Source: a virus
Direction: 5' to 3' (one strand)
DNA length: 64,000 bases
IMG/VR virus record: IMGVR_UViG_3300028920_000035
Span: 83,623-147,622 of that record
Position numbers and translations under genes: made by a program. The notes below the pieces were generated by a model. It was not told the origin of the DNA and searched no databases. It saw only the letters and a list, made by a program, of their open reading frames with translations. Position 1 is the first letter of the stretch; the number at the start of each line of letters is the position of its first letter. Below are positions 1 through 8,707 of the stretch, piece by piece.

Positions 1-1
1 T

Positions 2-2827
2 TCCAAGACCGACCTCTACGACGTGCGGCATGTCGTCAACCCCAATGGGTTCGACTACGACACGCTCCTGCGCACCAACCTCGACCGGTTGCTCCGTGGC
101 ACCATGCGTTCGAACTGGAAGCGCACGGGCGCGGGACCCCGCGGCACCTTCGTCAACTACCAGGACAAAATTGGTTCGTCAGCGGCGCTTGGTGTAACCA
201 CCGTGGGTGCGGCCGATAACGTACGGCAGGTCTACTCCGATGCCTCAGTAGTCCAACCGTACACGGCCATCGTCCGCTCGACCACCAACGGCATCATTGC
301 GGCCGAGCCAATCTCATTGACTTGGGACCTTTCGGTCGAGGCCAACCTTCAACGTCCCGCCAACACCCAGTACATCGGGTCCGCAGGGGACACGGTTACC
401 ATCGGAATTGCCCAGTTCAAGAACTCGGGCATCGACTCTGACCAGGTTCGATTCGCGACGACCCAGGACTTCGCGGGCGCCGTTGAGATCCGTCAAGAGA
501 CTTCAGGTTCCCCCTTGGTTGAAGGACCCGACTACACCCTCACCACGCCCACGACCTCCGATGACGATCTTGTCATCACGTTCACGGGTTCGTTCGGGAC
601 CTACGATCGAGAGTTCCACATCAAGTTCCACCTGATCTACGGCCCAGGTGTGGGGTTGAGTCGACGACCTGATTCGGTGTCGAGTGTCGTTTTGCTGAAC
701 CCGGACAGCTCAATTCTGAGCCAGCAGGAGAACATCCCGACCAACAACGTCCCCATGCGGGCGGCGTGGCTCCCCTTGTGGAGCAAGCACCGAGCCGACA
801 GCGCCAACCCAACGCTTCTGAACAGCCTGCCAGTGACGGCCGAGGCTTATGTAGACCCCGGCAGCAAGACGGTAGCGTTCACGCCTTTCCGAAAAATCGA
901 GTTTTCCAACTACCAGCCCTTGATTTCGAGCACAGGACCTCACGAAAACGACCCCCTGGCCTTGTTCTTGCCAGCCCCCAGCACATTCCACTTCCTTCAG
1001 GTTGATGATGACCTGATGCCCAAGTGGGGCGCCGTCCGCGTACCTATCCGCCATACTGCGGACGCTACCTTCAAGGGAGGGATCAACTTCGGGGTGTGTG
1101 ATGACCCCACGGGGGCGTTCAACTCGGACTTCCTCGCCGATGCCAAGTTCACGACTTGGAACTTCGTCAGCTCGTCTTCGGCGGCCTACAACACCCTGAT
1201 CGCTACTCCTGGCCAGGATTATGCGGGAATCCGCCATTTCACGGATACCCGCGGGCTGGGGCGAAAGGGTCTGGAGCTACCTCCCCAGTACGGCATTGCT
1301 CGACTCTATGCGGTCTATGAAGCGCTCGACTTCGACAACCCCGTGACCCCCGGTCAACCCGTCAACCTGCTGAAGCAGACTTTCGACGGAGACACCTTCT
1401 GGATCGAGACCAACAGCGGGGAGGAGACCTTCATCCTCAACGCCGAGTGCATCGACATCTCGCGGTCCCCGAACCCCATCGTGGACTTTGCGTCGGGGCA
1501 GTATGTCATTGAGGCAGTGATCTTTGGCTTCACCGCAGGATCGTGGGACCGTGGAGGCAGCCCCTTCGGACTGTTGCTGCGGACCGGGCACGCGGACCCC
1601 GTTGACATGCCCACCTTGGTCATCCCAGCGCCTCTCCCCGACAACGACGAGGCCGCCATCAACTACTCGCGGACTCCTTACATGGGCGACGCTTGGGCGA
1701 GTCAGACCACCCAGACAGACTTGCCCTATCTGCCGGGCCCCATCGCCAGTTCGGTGGCATATCAGCTGGCGACCACGGAGCTGGACGAGACCGCGCTGTC
1801 CCGTCCCAACGAGAAGGTGCTGGAGGTCCTGTCGAGCGTGAGTTTTTACACCACCTTGGGCACAGGTCGCCTCTCCGGTGACTTCGAGGGTACCAACGTT
1901 CTGACCAACGTGTGCTTCGAGGATGCCGCCAACTACCCTCCAGGCAGTCCCACCGACGACCGCCCGACGCTCCTAGTGGGCGCGCTCCACGACGAGACCT
2001 TCTCTCTCGGCACCGAGTACTTGGGGTGCACCACTCGCCTTCCCATGGGCGCGCTCTTCCGGGACAAGGACTTCCGCGGCAACCTGCCAGGTGGAGGCTC
2101 AGTCCAGCGTCCATTGGTCATCGTGGATGACCACTCCCCAGGTACGTTCGCGGCGGGCATCCAAGCCGGCAAGACCTACGAGCAGAACGAACTACCCGTC
2201 AGCACGTCCAGCGTGGCCGCCGGGCATGGTGGTGAGGTCGTGGTCCACGTGGACGGCGAGACCGGCAATTACGGCCTACTAACCAACTACCGTACGACCC
2301 GCGGGGGCTCGGCCTTCGTGGCAAGCGGGCCTCATCCCGGCGGCGAACTGGGAAATGCCTTCGCCGTGGCGGGCCCCAGCCCCAGTTGGGCTGGTGTACT
2401 TACGGGCACAGCGTACCTCGTGCGCAATACCCCGACCAACATCGGCGCCACCGAGGTCAGCGCGGGCAGCGAGCTGATGATGCTGGTTGTCACCACGGCC
2501 CAACGACGGGGCCCGTCGGGCGCTGAGATGCGGACCATCATCGGCACCAGTGGATCCTGGGAAGGCTACTCCGCGGCGGACCTCTACCGTCTGGATGGGC
2601 ACCCCCTGGTTAACGACCATGTGCGCCTCGACCTTGATCCGGGAGAGGTCGCGCTCTCTCGAAAGATCCCCTGGCAAGCCTTTGCTGGCGGGCCCCTATC
2701 GGTTTCGGCCCTGGCCGTCGCACCTTCCCCAGAGCCTCCAACCCCCGCCCAAGGGCACGTCATCTGGTCCGATGGAACCTCACTATACGTGAAGGATTCC
2801 AACGGCTCCATCAGCACTCTTCCCTGA
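2..2827 (+). CDS. Large virion or tail-fibre-like protein, 5' end cut off
   Basis: The reading frame is open to the window edge, so the first codons are missing. A GTG at 23 is the first start-like codon but lies inside apparent coding sequence. The visible part is about 940 residues, rich in Gly, Thr, Asn and Pro, with no signal peptide, TM segment or enzymatic motif I can recognise. The C-terminus (VIWSDGTSLYVKDSNG) resembles the short beta-rich ends of tail-fibre or tail-needle proteins. It is followed by small membrane-protein genes, as often seen at the end of a structural block. Structural role is inference; the family was not recognised. Confidence 0.6.
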   Translation, partial: SKTDLYDVRHVVNPNGFDYDTLLRTNLDRLLRGTMRSNWKRTGAGPRGTFVNYQDKIGSSAALGVTTVGAADNVRQVYSDASVVQPYTAIVRSTTNGIIAAEPISLTWDLSVEANLQRPANTQYIGSAGDTVTIGIAQFKNSGIDSDQVRFATTQDFAGAVEIRQETSGSPLVEGPDYTLTTPTTSDDDLVITFTGSFGTYDREFHIKFHLIYGPGVGLSRRPDSVSSVVLLNPDSSILSQQENIPTNNVPMRAAWLPLWSKHRADSANPTLLNSLPVTAEAYVDPGSKTVAFTPFRKIEFSNYQPLISSTGPHENDPLALFLPAPSTFHFLQVDDDLMPKWGAVRVPIRHTADATFKGGINFGVCDDPTGAFNSDFLADAKFTTWNFVSSSSAAYNTLIATPGQDYAGIRHFTDTRGLGRKGLELPPQYGIARLYAVYEALDFDNPVTPGQPVNLLKQTFDGDTFWIETNSGEETFILNAECIDISRSPNPIVDFASGQYVIEAVIFGFTAGSWDRGGSPFGLLLRTGHADPVDMPTLVIPAPLPDNDEAAINYSRTPYMGDAWASQTTQTDLPYLPGPIASSVAYQLATTELDETALSRPNEKVLEVLSSVSFYTTLGTGRLSGDFEGTNVLTNVCFEDAANYPPGSPTDDRPTLLVGALHDETFSLGTEYLGCTTRLPMGALFRDKDFRGNLPGGGSVQRPLVIVDDHSPGTFAAGIQAGKTYEQNELPVSTSSVAAGHGGEVVVHVDGETGNYGLLTNYRTTRGGSAFVASGPHPGGELGNAFAVAGPSPSWAGVLTGTAYLVRNTPTNIGATEVSAGSELMMLVVTTAQRRGPSGAEMRTIIGTSGSWEGYSAADLYRLDGHPLVNDHVRLDLDPGEVALSRKIPWQAFAGGPLSVSALAVAPSPEPPTPAQGHVIWSDGTSLYVKDSNGSISTLP

Positions 2828-2850
2828 GGACACTATCCCGGTGCTCTGAG

Positions 2851-3063
2851 ATGACCAAGAGACACGCCACCCGCAAGCCCTCCCCTCTGATGCTCATGCG
2901 TAGGCAGGCCAGAGCGACTCGCCAGGCGCTCCAGGAAGCGGCCCTAGTAGTGAGTACCCTCCCGTCAGAGCCGCCGTCAGAGCCGCCGTCAGAGCCGAAG
3001 AAAGGCAACCACCACCAAGTCATCGTCACTGAGACGCTGGCCTCAAATGAATCTGCGGGATAG
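2851..3063 (+). CDS. Small basic protein with PPSE repeats, unknown
   Basis: A 70-residue protein starting at an ATG 24 nt after the preceding stop. The N-terminal half is basic (Arg/Lys-rich) and the middle holds three SEPP units encoded by a perfect 12-nt tandem repeat near 2966-2998. No family recognised. It sits between a structural-like gene and the holin-like gene and reads in the same direction. The start lacks a strong Shine-Dalgarno sequence, so the gene is plausible rather than certain. Confidence 0.5.
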   Translation: MTKRHATRKPSPLMLMRRQARATRQALQEAALVVSTLPSEPPSEPPSEPKKGNHHQVIVTETLASNESAG

Positions 3064-3094
3064 AGCCCCGCGGTAGATACGGAAGGAATGTAAA

Positions 3095-3502
3095 ATGGAC
3101 CCCATTCAAGCACTTTGGAACCCAGGCACCCTCATCGTCGCGATGGTGGCCGTTATCGGCACGTTTTTCATTCGGCAGATCGTCGAAACCATCGTGCCAG
3201 ACCTCAAGAAAACCAGTGACGAGAACGACCTGACTCAAGCCACCTACAAGACCCAGTTCGCACGGTGGTGGAACAAGGTCATCCTTCATGCACTGCCCGT
3301 CTTCATCGGCGGCCTGTGTGGGTTGGGGCACAGCGTCTGGCTCTTCCCTGGGGTCGACACTACCGGCGCCCGCGTGATGGTCGGCATCGTCCTTGGCTGG
3401 TTCAGCACTTTCCTTTACAAGATCATCCGCAAGGTCGTCAAACAGAAGACCGGTGTCGAGATCCATGAAGGTCCTCCACCCGTGGGCACACCCCAGGATT
3501 GA
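3095..3502 (+). CDS. Three-TM membrane protein, holin-like
   Basis: A 135-residue protein with three hydrophobic segments at about residues 12-35, 64-86 and 95-114. The tail is short, charged and proline-rich. The ATG follows GGAAGGAATG, a good ribosome-binding region. Size, three TM helices and the position after a structural gene fit a phage holin, which would permeabilise the inner membrane at lysis. No residue motif proves this. It is followed after 9 nt by another membrane protein, so a lysis or membrane cluster is likely. Confidence 0.55.
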   Translation: MDPIQALWNPGTLIVAMVAVIGTFFIRQIVETIVPDLKKTSDENDLTQATYKTQFARWWNKVILHALPVFIGGLCGLGHSVWLFPGVDTTGARVMVGIVLGWFSTFLYKIIRKVVKQKTGVEIHEGPPPVGTPQD

Positions 3503-3511
3503 GAGGTCCCC

Positions 3512-4042
3512 GTGGCGTTCTGGAAGTCTTTTGGCCAGACGCTCAAGAAGGGATGGGACTGGTTCTCGGTTTGGATTCTGGGCCCCGGTGCGGCCCTGTT
3601 CGTAGTCCTGGGAGCCCTCGTTCTACTCTTCTTCGGCGCCAAAAACGTTCAGGTTGGTGGGATCCTCGACAAGCTGTTCAATCGCGACCGCAAGGACGGG
3701 GGCGGAGGCAAGGCCGTAGACGTTGCCAACACCGTCCCCAAGGGTCGTGTCGACAAGGACGGCAAGATCATCAAGCCAGGCGAACCCGACAGCAAGGGCA
3801 CGACCCAGGCGGTGGTGGTCCCCATCAAAAAACCCGGGCTGTTCAAGCGGCCCGACAAGGTAGAGATTGTGCCACCGGGCAAGAAAGAGCCCGTCGAGAT
3901 TGATCTCCCCGACGGTGTGAAGGCAAAGGACGTGGATGCCGTTATCATCGTCAAGCCCAACGTGAAAGTCGTCGCCGTCAAGCAGCACAGCCAGGTCAAG
4001 GGCAAAGACCTTGACGACTTGCTCGACAGGTACGGAGGATGA
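3512..4042 (+). CDS. Single-TM protein with long hydrophilic tail
   Basis: A 176-residue protein from GTG 3512 (upstream GAGAGG). The amphipathic start (FWKSFGQTLKKGWDW) is followed by one TM helix at about residues 28-48, then a Lys/Asp/Gly-rich region. A C-terminal part has alternating Val/Lys strands (DAVIIVKPNVKVVAVKQ). Not recognised. A single N-terminal TM with a soluble tail next to a holin-like gene would suit an inner-membrane spanin or a holin partner, but no coiled coil typical of i-spanins is visible. Confidence 0.6.
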   Translation: MAFWKSFGQTLKKGWDWFSVWILGPGAALFVVLGALVLLFFGAKNVQVGGILDKLFNRDRKDGGGGKAVDVANTVPKGRVDKDGKIIKPGEPDSKGTTQAVVVPIKKPGLFKRPDKVEIVPPGKKEPVEIDLPDGVKAKDVDAVIIVKPNVKVVAVKQHSQVKGKDLDDLLDRYGG

Positions 4043-4049
4043 GGTAGCG

Positions 4050-4652
4050 ATGATTCCCTTCATCATCTTTGGAGCTGACACCGTCACCACGACGGCCGCG
4101 CCCGTGCAGGAATGCCAGGGGACCTGCGTCCCTGATGAAGACCTCCAGACGCTGCTGGCGGCGGCTCGCGAGCTACGGTGCTACAAGCCGGACAGCGACC
4201 ACTACCAGGCGCCCACGCTTGAAGCTGACCCCATCACCATCATCGTGGACGAAGACAACCGTGTCTTCTTCAGCGGCGCCGAGCCCCATCCCTACAAGCT
4301 CCACCTCAAGTGGTGCGAGACCGAGGTGGAGTTCGAGGGTAAGCTCAACGTCGTTGCTGCCGTCCAGGAGGACCCCTGGTGGGGGTTCCGCTTCCGACCC
4401 AAGGCGTACCTTGGGTACCTGCCCCTCGTCGCTCTGGAGAGCAAGGAGGGGCTCGACGGGATGGATGCGGGGCTGCTCCTCGATTTCTTCTATGTCAGCT
4501 GGTTCAACGTCAATGCCGCGGTCGGATTCCGCAGTGTGGGCGCGGGATTTGGCATCGATATCACGAAGAACTTCGGGGGCTACGTCGGCTATGGGCTGAG
4601 CTATCAAGAGCCCTACCACGGGGTCAATGGTGCTCTTTGGTTCGCGTTCTGA
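4050..4652 (+). CDS. Possible outer-membrane beta-barrel-like protein
   Basis: The ATG at 4050 is preceded by GGAGGATGAGG at good spacing, which I prefer to an upstream TTG in the same frame. Protein of 200 residues. The N-terminal third has Cys and charged helical sequence. The rest alternates hydrophobic and polar residues with many Gly/Tyr/Phe and ends in WFAF, like the C-terminal strand signature of outer-membrane barrels. There is no clear signal peptide, although the first residues (IPFIIFGAD) are hydrophobic. An outer-membrane or spanin-related role is speculative. Confidence 0.55.
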   Translation: MIPFIIFGADTVTTTAAPVQECQGTCVPDEDLQTLLAAARELRCYKPDSDHYQAPTLEADPITIIVDEDNRVFFSGAEPHPYKLHLKWCETEVEFEGKLNVVAAVQEDPWWGFRFRPKAYLGYLPLVALESKEGLDGMDAGLLLDFFYVSWFNVNAAVGFRSVGAGFGIDITKNFGGYVGYGLSYQEPYHGVNGALWFAF

Positions 4653-4677
4653 TTCCTCTTGTGGGTCGGGTCTGGTG

Positions 4678-5253
4678 ATGGCCTATCGCTATGACCGTCG
4701 GACGGCGGCCGGGCCCATTCCCCTTGACAAGGGTGATATCAAGGAGCTGGCGGACCGCATCCTGAAGAAGCTGCCTCTATACCTCAAGTTCCGTGACGAC
4801 TACATGGACACTCCCATGCAGAGGGCGCGGGGGTACAATCCCAACCGTTGGCAGTACGAGGTTGAGGAAGGTTTCTCGACGACCAACGTGCGCAACCACC
4901 CGATTCAGGTCGAGGTACATGTTGGCTTCAAAAAGCCTGAAGTTGCGTGGGGTGGGCGTGACTATGTCACCGGGGGAGCGGTTTCGTCACGATGGTATGG
5001 GGCGGATCGACGCGGCCGGGGGCGCGGCTTTGGTCTGCACACCAAGCTGACCGTCAACTCCACGCAATTTGTCGAACAGGCGTTGAAAGCATCAGCAACC
5101 TGGAAGCGCATTCAAGGCGCATTGAATCCCCACAACGAGCGCAAGATTCGAGAAGCCGTGTCACGGGCCCTGGTGCGTGAATGGCCACGTCTACAAGAGC
5201 TGTACCCTCAGGACCCTGACGACGAGTGGGACGAGACGCTCAACCTACCCTAG
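4678..5253 (+). CDS. Unknown protein, 191 aa
   Basis: Start chosen at ATG 4678 (MAYRYDRRTAAG), 25 nt after the previous stop. An upstream in-frame codon would overlap the previous gene. Soluble, mixed-charge protein with an Arg/Gly-rich central segment (RWYGADRRGRGRG) and an acidic C-terminus. No domain recognised. Its 3' end overlaps the convergent minus-strand gene by 14 nt. Confidence 0.6.
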   Translation: MAYRYDRRTAAGPIPLDKGDIKELADRILKKLPLYLKFRDDYMDTPMQRARGYNPNRWQYEVEEGFSTTNVRNHPIQVEVHVGFKKPEVAWGGRDYVTGGAVSSRWYGADRRGRGRGFGLHTKLTVNSTQFVEQALKASATWKRIQGALNPHNERKIREAVSRALVREWPRLQELYPQDPDDEWDETLNLP

Positions 5254-5707
5254 CGACTAGCTGCCGTTGTTTGATTTCGCCGAGCAGCTCGCGAGTGGCA
5301 CGCATCAAGGCCATCCCTGCGACCTCAGGGGCGGACTTCTTGACGACCTCTACTCGCTTGTCAAGCTGGGGGCGCCGGTCGAAGTCGAAGGGTACATAGG
5401 AAACCAGAACCTGGGCAGCGCGGGGTACTGAAAGGGCAATAGAAAAGGCGTCCAGGTGGTGACGTCCGGTAAAGAAGTAGTAGACCACACCACGGGACTC
5501 GCTCGCTCCCAGCTGGTAGCGCTCCCCGGTAGCCTTCGAGATCATGAACATAAAGCGCTCAAGCATAGCGTTGAGGCTCAGCTTGGCTTCGACGAACCCC
5601 TCGCCTGGGTCAAAGGCAACACGCGTACGAACCCAGTTGGGTACCTCCAGCGTCGGACGAAGTCGGTGAAGGTAGTAGCGGGCGGCGACTCTCTTTGCGA
5701 TGCTCAT
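5240..5707 (-). CDS. Unknown protein beginning with the RVAARY motif
   Basis: The start is ATG at 5707, giving MSIAKRVAARYYLHRL and a 155-residue protein. The N-terminal RVAARY motif is shared with several other proteins in this window and strongly supports this start over longer readings. The rest shows hydrophobic strands and helices (ERFMFMISKATGERYQL, HHLDAFSIALSVP) with no known family. A GGTGTA-type promoter motif lies 38 nt upstream on the same strand, back to back with the promoter of the helicase gene. Function unknown. Confidence 0.65.
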   Translation of the reverse strand: MSIAKRVAARYYLHRLRPTLEVPNWVRTRVAFDPGEGFVEAKLSLNAMLERFMFMISKATGERYQLGASESRGVVYYFFTGRHHLDAFSIALSVPRAAQVLVSYVPFDFDRRPQLDKRVEVVKKSAPEVAGMALMRATRELLGEIKQRQLVARVG

Positions 5708-5745
5708 CACCGTAGCGAGCGGAACAAAAGATTGTGGTGTCGTTG

Positions 5746-5757
5746 AGGGTACACCAC
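5746..5757 (-). promoter_or_regulatory. GGTGTA-type promoter motif for the 5707 gene
   Basis: Reads GTGGTGTACCCT on the minus strand. The hexamer ends 38 nt before the ATG at 5707. It matches the GG/TG plus TANNNT pattern found at many gene starts in this window. No good -35 is visible. Confidence 0.4.
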
Positions 5758-5800
5758 TACCGGTTGTGAGTGGCTGAAAAGACGTGGTTCTGCTTAAGGG

Positions 5801-5812
5801 CCGGTGTAGCCT
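5801..5812 (+). promoter_or_regulatory. GGTGTA-type promoter motif for the SNF2 helicase gene
   Basis: CCGGTGTAGCCT with the presumed -10 (TAGCCT) ending 6 nt before ATG 5819, so transcription would begin at or next to the start codon. The intervening GAGGAA could alternatively act as a ribosome-binding site. Confidence 0.55.
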
Positions 5813-5818
5813 GAGGAA

Positions 5819-8707
5819 ATGCCAGATCCGATCAAGCTGTCGACCAAGCAGCGGGAGAAGTACGATCATCTTCTGAAGGTTCGAGCCAGCAAGACCTGCA
5901 CGCTCAAGGGTACGCCACGGATGGCGAAGGAGATCACGGGTCTCGATGGGCAGCGAGTCCCTTTCAAGTTGCGGTACTACCAGGTCCAGGGTGCATACCA
6001 TTTGCTGGCGATGCGGCGCATGGTCTTGGGGGATGCGACGGGTCTAGGTAAGACCGTTGAGGCACTGGTGGCCATGGCGCACATCTGGGGCATTGAGCCA
6101 TCGACGCGCTTCGTGATCGTCGCTCCCAAGAGTGCCCTGTACCAGTGGGCTAGCGAGATCGAACGCTTTCTCGTGGGCGTTGAGCCCATCGTGGTCGAAA
6201 CCCCTAAAGCGGCCAAGGGACGGGCTCGCATCCAAGCTCGCGGAGATGCCTACCGTCGTTGGCTCGAAGCCATGAACGAGCGTCGGCATGCCGTGCTGAT
6301 CATGAACTACGCAACCCTGATCCGGGACTGGAATCACGGCGCGTTTCAACCCGCGTTGCCCAACGGCAAACCCGACCCTAAGGCGCCCGTCAAGCCAGGA
6401 CTCCTCGACCGAGTGATGGCGGCTGCGACCCGACGTAACCTAGGTGTCTTCTTTGACGAATGTTTCGACTACCACACACCAATCACCTTGGCGGATGGGT
6501 CCACTGAATTGATCGGCAAGATTGTCTGCACCAAGACTCCGGTTGAGGTGCAATCGTGGAATTTTGAGAAGGGTTGTGCAGAGACGAGAAGGGTCGTGTC
6601 CTGGTTTCGCAACCCGTTGCGTGACCATCACCTGTTGAAGATATCGTTTCGATATGCCAACTCTTGCCGGGTCACCAAGAGCCATAAATTCTACAAGACC
6701 AACGGCAAGTCTGTTCGTGCCGGCAGCCTGAGGCCCGGCGCTGAGACGGCTTTCTTGAGTCTGAAGGTCCCCTCCTTTGACCAAGAGCAAGTTGTCTTGG
6801 GAAGCCTGCTTGGCGACGCTTGCATCCGCAACCCAGAAGGGGCTTGGGGGGTCACGTTTACCCAAGGTGAGGACCAGCTAGACTATCTGACTTTCAAGCG
6901 AGAGGTCCTGTTGTCGCTAGGAGTGTCTGAGTTCAACTCCGGGCCCAGTGGCTACAACCCTGCTAAAACCGTACACCACTTCAGGTTGGGGGCGAACCCT
7001 TTCATCAACTCGCGGCACCACCTGCACAATGGGGCCCGTAAGACGGTCACAGTCGATTGGTTGGACGCCATTCAACCTCTCGGCTTGGCGGTCTGGTACG
7101 GAGACGACGGCTCTCTTGGAGAGTATCGCTCCAAGAAAGGTGCAATTCGGCGCCACATCATTCTCAACACACAAGGTTTCACCAAAGCCGAAAACGACCT
7201 TCTAGCAGGTTGGTTAAGGTGGCGGTGGGGTGTCAAAGCCAAGGTGCGCCTGTCGAGCAAAGGTTTCTACCTGTACCTTCCCCACGATGCAGCCGAACGC
7301 TTTTTGGGGTTGCTACCAGGGGCTTTGCCTGGGATCGAGTACAAATTTCCCGACAAGAAGCCTCTCCCGCTTCTCGACAGAGAACCTCACACGGGATTAG
7401 TTCGAGATGAGGTTGTGGAGGTGGTACCCTGGTCACGGGCGCCCAAGAAGCGCGACTGCCAACAATATGTCTATGATATCGAGGTGGAGGGTAACCATAA
7501 CTACTTCGCGGCTGGAACGCTCGTCTCTAATTGCCAGGCATTCAAGAACATGCGCACGAAAACCTGGGAGATCTGTCGCTACTTGTCAGACAGATCAGAC
7601 CGGGCCTATGGGCTTAGTGCGACCATCATCCAGAATCGCCTGGAGGAAGCGTTTGCCATTTTCAAGTGCCTTGTTCCCAAGCTATTCACCACGAAGACAG
7701 CATTCCTGGAGGACTACTGCCACACGCAGCTTCAGCCGGTCAAAGGAGGGCGCAAGGTACCGATCGTCGTAGGGTACAAGAACCTCAAGCACTTTCGGAA
7801 TCGCATTGACCCCTTCTACTTGGGACGGCTCAAGCACGAGGTCAGTGATGAGCTACCGGTCCTGACGACACGTGAGGTCCGGGTCACTCTCAGCAAGGCC
7901 GAAGAGGTCAAATACAGGGAAGCCCTGACCGGTGTGCTGGAACTGGGCGATGGTGATGTGCGCGACTATGAAGAGCACAAGGCATTGGTCGCCCTGACCT
8001 ACTGCCAGCAAGTCGTCAACTCGCTCGCCCTGCTCAAGTTCGAGGAAGGAGATGAGGTAGGTCACGACCAATTCGACCTTGAAGCAGGAGACTACAAATC
8101 ACACAAGGTCGGATCCCTCAGCAGCAAGGAACAGGCGTTGGTCGATCTGCTCACCGAAGAGTTGGATGGTCAGAACGTCATTATCTACACGCGGTTCGAG
8201 TCATGGGTCGGCCGCCTCCAGACCATTCTGAAAAGGCACAAGATCGAGGCGGTTCGCATCACGGGCAGGGAGACCAATGCTAAATTGAGGCGAGAGGCCC
8301 AGGAAGCCTTCCAGGACCCTCAGAACCCGGTGCGAGTTGTGGTCATCACCGACGCCGGTAGCGAGTCTATTAACCTCCAGACGGCCATCGCCGAGGTCTT
8401 CCTCGATAGTCCCTACAATTGGGGCAAGTACGTGCAGATCATTGGTCGCATGATCCGCATTGGGTCCCCTCACCGCGGTGTGCTCGCCTACCATTTCATT
8501 GCCGAGCGGCCCCTCAAGAAGGACGCACGGACTATTGACGATCATGTGCTCAAGCTGTTGGCGAAGAAGAAGAACCTCGTTGACAAGGTGCTGGGAGAGG
8601 CAGCTGTGGGCGCCTTGGAGTTCGACTCTGACGACACCAACTCCATCCGGGCGCTTATCAACGCGATGGCCGGCAAAGAGGGAGACGCGAAGAAGGGGAA
8701 GAAGTGA
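5819..8707 (+). CDS. SNF2/DEAD-like DNA helicase, intein-containing precursor
   Basis: Precursor of 962 residues; after removal of a 357-residue intein the mature protein is about 605. Helicase motif I is GLGKT (Lys78). The Walker B box DE ends at residue 214 and is interrupted by the intein, restoring DECQAF after splicing. Motif III-like SATI, motif V-like DAGSESINLQ and motif VI QIIGRMIRIGS follow in the C-terminal RecA domain. This order is typical of SNF2-family superfamily 2 translocases encoded by phages. It starts the replication operon; the next gene begins inside its stop (GTGA). Activity as an ATP-dependent DNA translocase or helicase is inferred from motifs. Confidence 0.88.
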   Translation: MPDPIKLSTKQREKYDHLLKVRASKTCTLKGTPRMAKEITGLDGQRVPFKLRYYQVQGAYHLLAMRRMVLGDATGLGKTVEALVAMAHIWGIEPSTRFVIVAPKSALYQWASEIERFLVGVEPIVVETPKAAKGRARIQARGDAYRRWLEAMNERRHAVLIMNYATLIRDWNHGAFQPALPNGKPDPKAPVKPGLLDRVMAAATRRNLGVFFDECFDYHTPITLADGSTELIGKIVCTKTPVEVQSWNFEKGCAETRRVVSWFRNPLRDHHLLKISFRYANSCRVTKSHKFYKTNGKSVRAGSLRPGAETAFLSLKVPSFDQEQVVLGSLLGDACIRNPEGAWGVTFTQGEDQLDYLTFKREVLLSLGVSEFNSGPSGYNPAKTVHHFRLGANPFINSRHHLHNGARKTVTVDWLDAIQPLGLAVWYGDDGSLGEYRSKKGAIRRHIILNTQGFTKAENDLLAGWLRWRWGVKAKVRLSSKGFYLYLPHDAAERFLGLLPGALPGIEYKFPDKKPLPLLDREPHTGLVRDEVVEVVPWSRAPKKRDCQQYVYDIEVEGNHNYFAAGTLVSNCQAFKNMRTKTWEICRYLSDRSDRAYGLSATIIQNRLEEAFAIFKCLVPKLFTTKTAFLEDYCHTQLQPVKGGRKVPIVVGYKNLKHFRNRIDPFYLGRLKHEVSDELPVLTTREVRVTLSKAEEVKYREALTGVLELGDGDVRDYEEHKALVALTYCQQVVNSLALLKFEEGDEVGHDQFDLEAGDYKSHKVGSLSSKEQALVDLLTEELDGQNVIIYTRFESWVGRLQTILKRHKIEAVRITGRETNAKLRREAQEAFQDPQNPVRVVVITDAGSESINLQTAIAEVFLDSPYNWGKYVQIIGRMIRIGSPHRGVLAYHFIAERPLKKDARTIDDHVLKLLAKKKNLVDKVLGEAAVGALEFDSDDTNSIRALINAMAGKEGDAKKGKK
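6461..7531 (+). other. Intein in SNF2 helicase (LAGLIDADG type)
   Basis: A 357-residue in-frame insertion. It starts at Cys (CFDYHTPITLADG), has block B TKSHK, two LAGLIDADG-type motifs (LLGDACI and VWYGDDG), and ends FAAGTLVSN followed by Cys+1. The penultimate residue is Ser rather than the usual His. It sits directly in the Walker B DE of the host enzyme, a typical conserved-site target. Both endonuclease motifs keep acidic residues, so homing activity is possible. Confidence 0.9.

Noticed and set aside
2851-3063. Repeat region near 2966-2998 as a non-coding array
   Set aside because: The 12-nt units keep the reading frame and encode PPSE repeats, so a coding origin is simpler.
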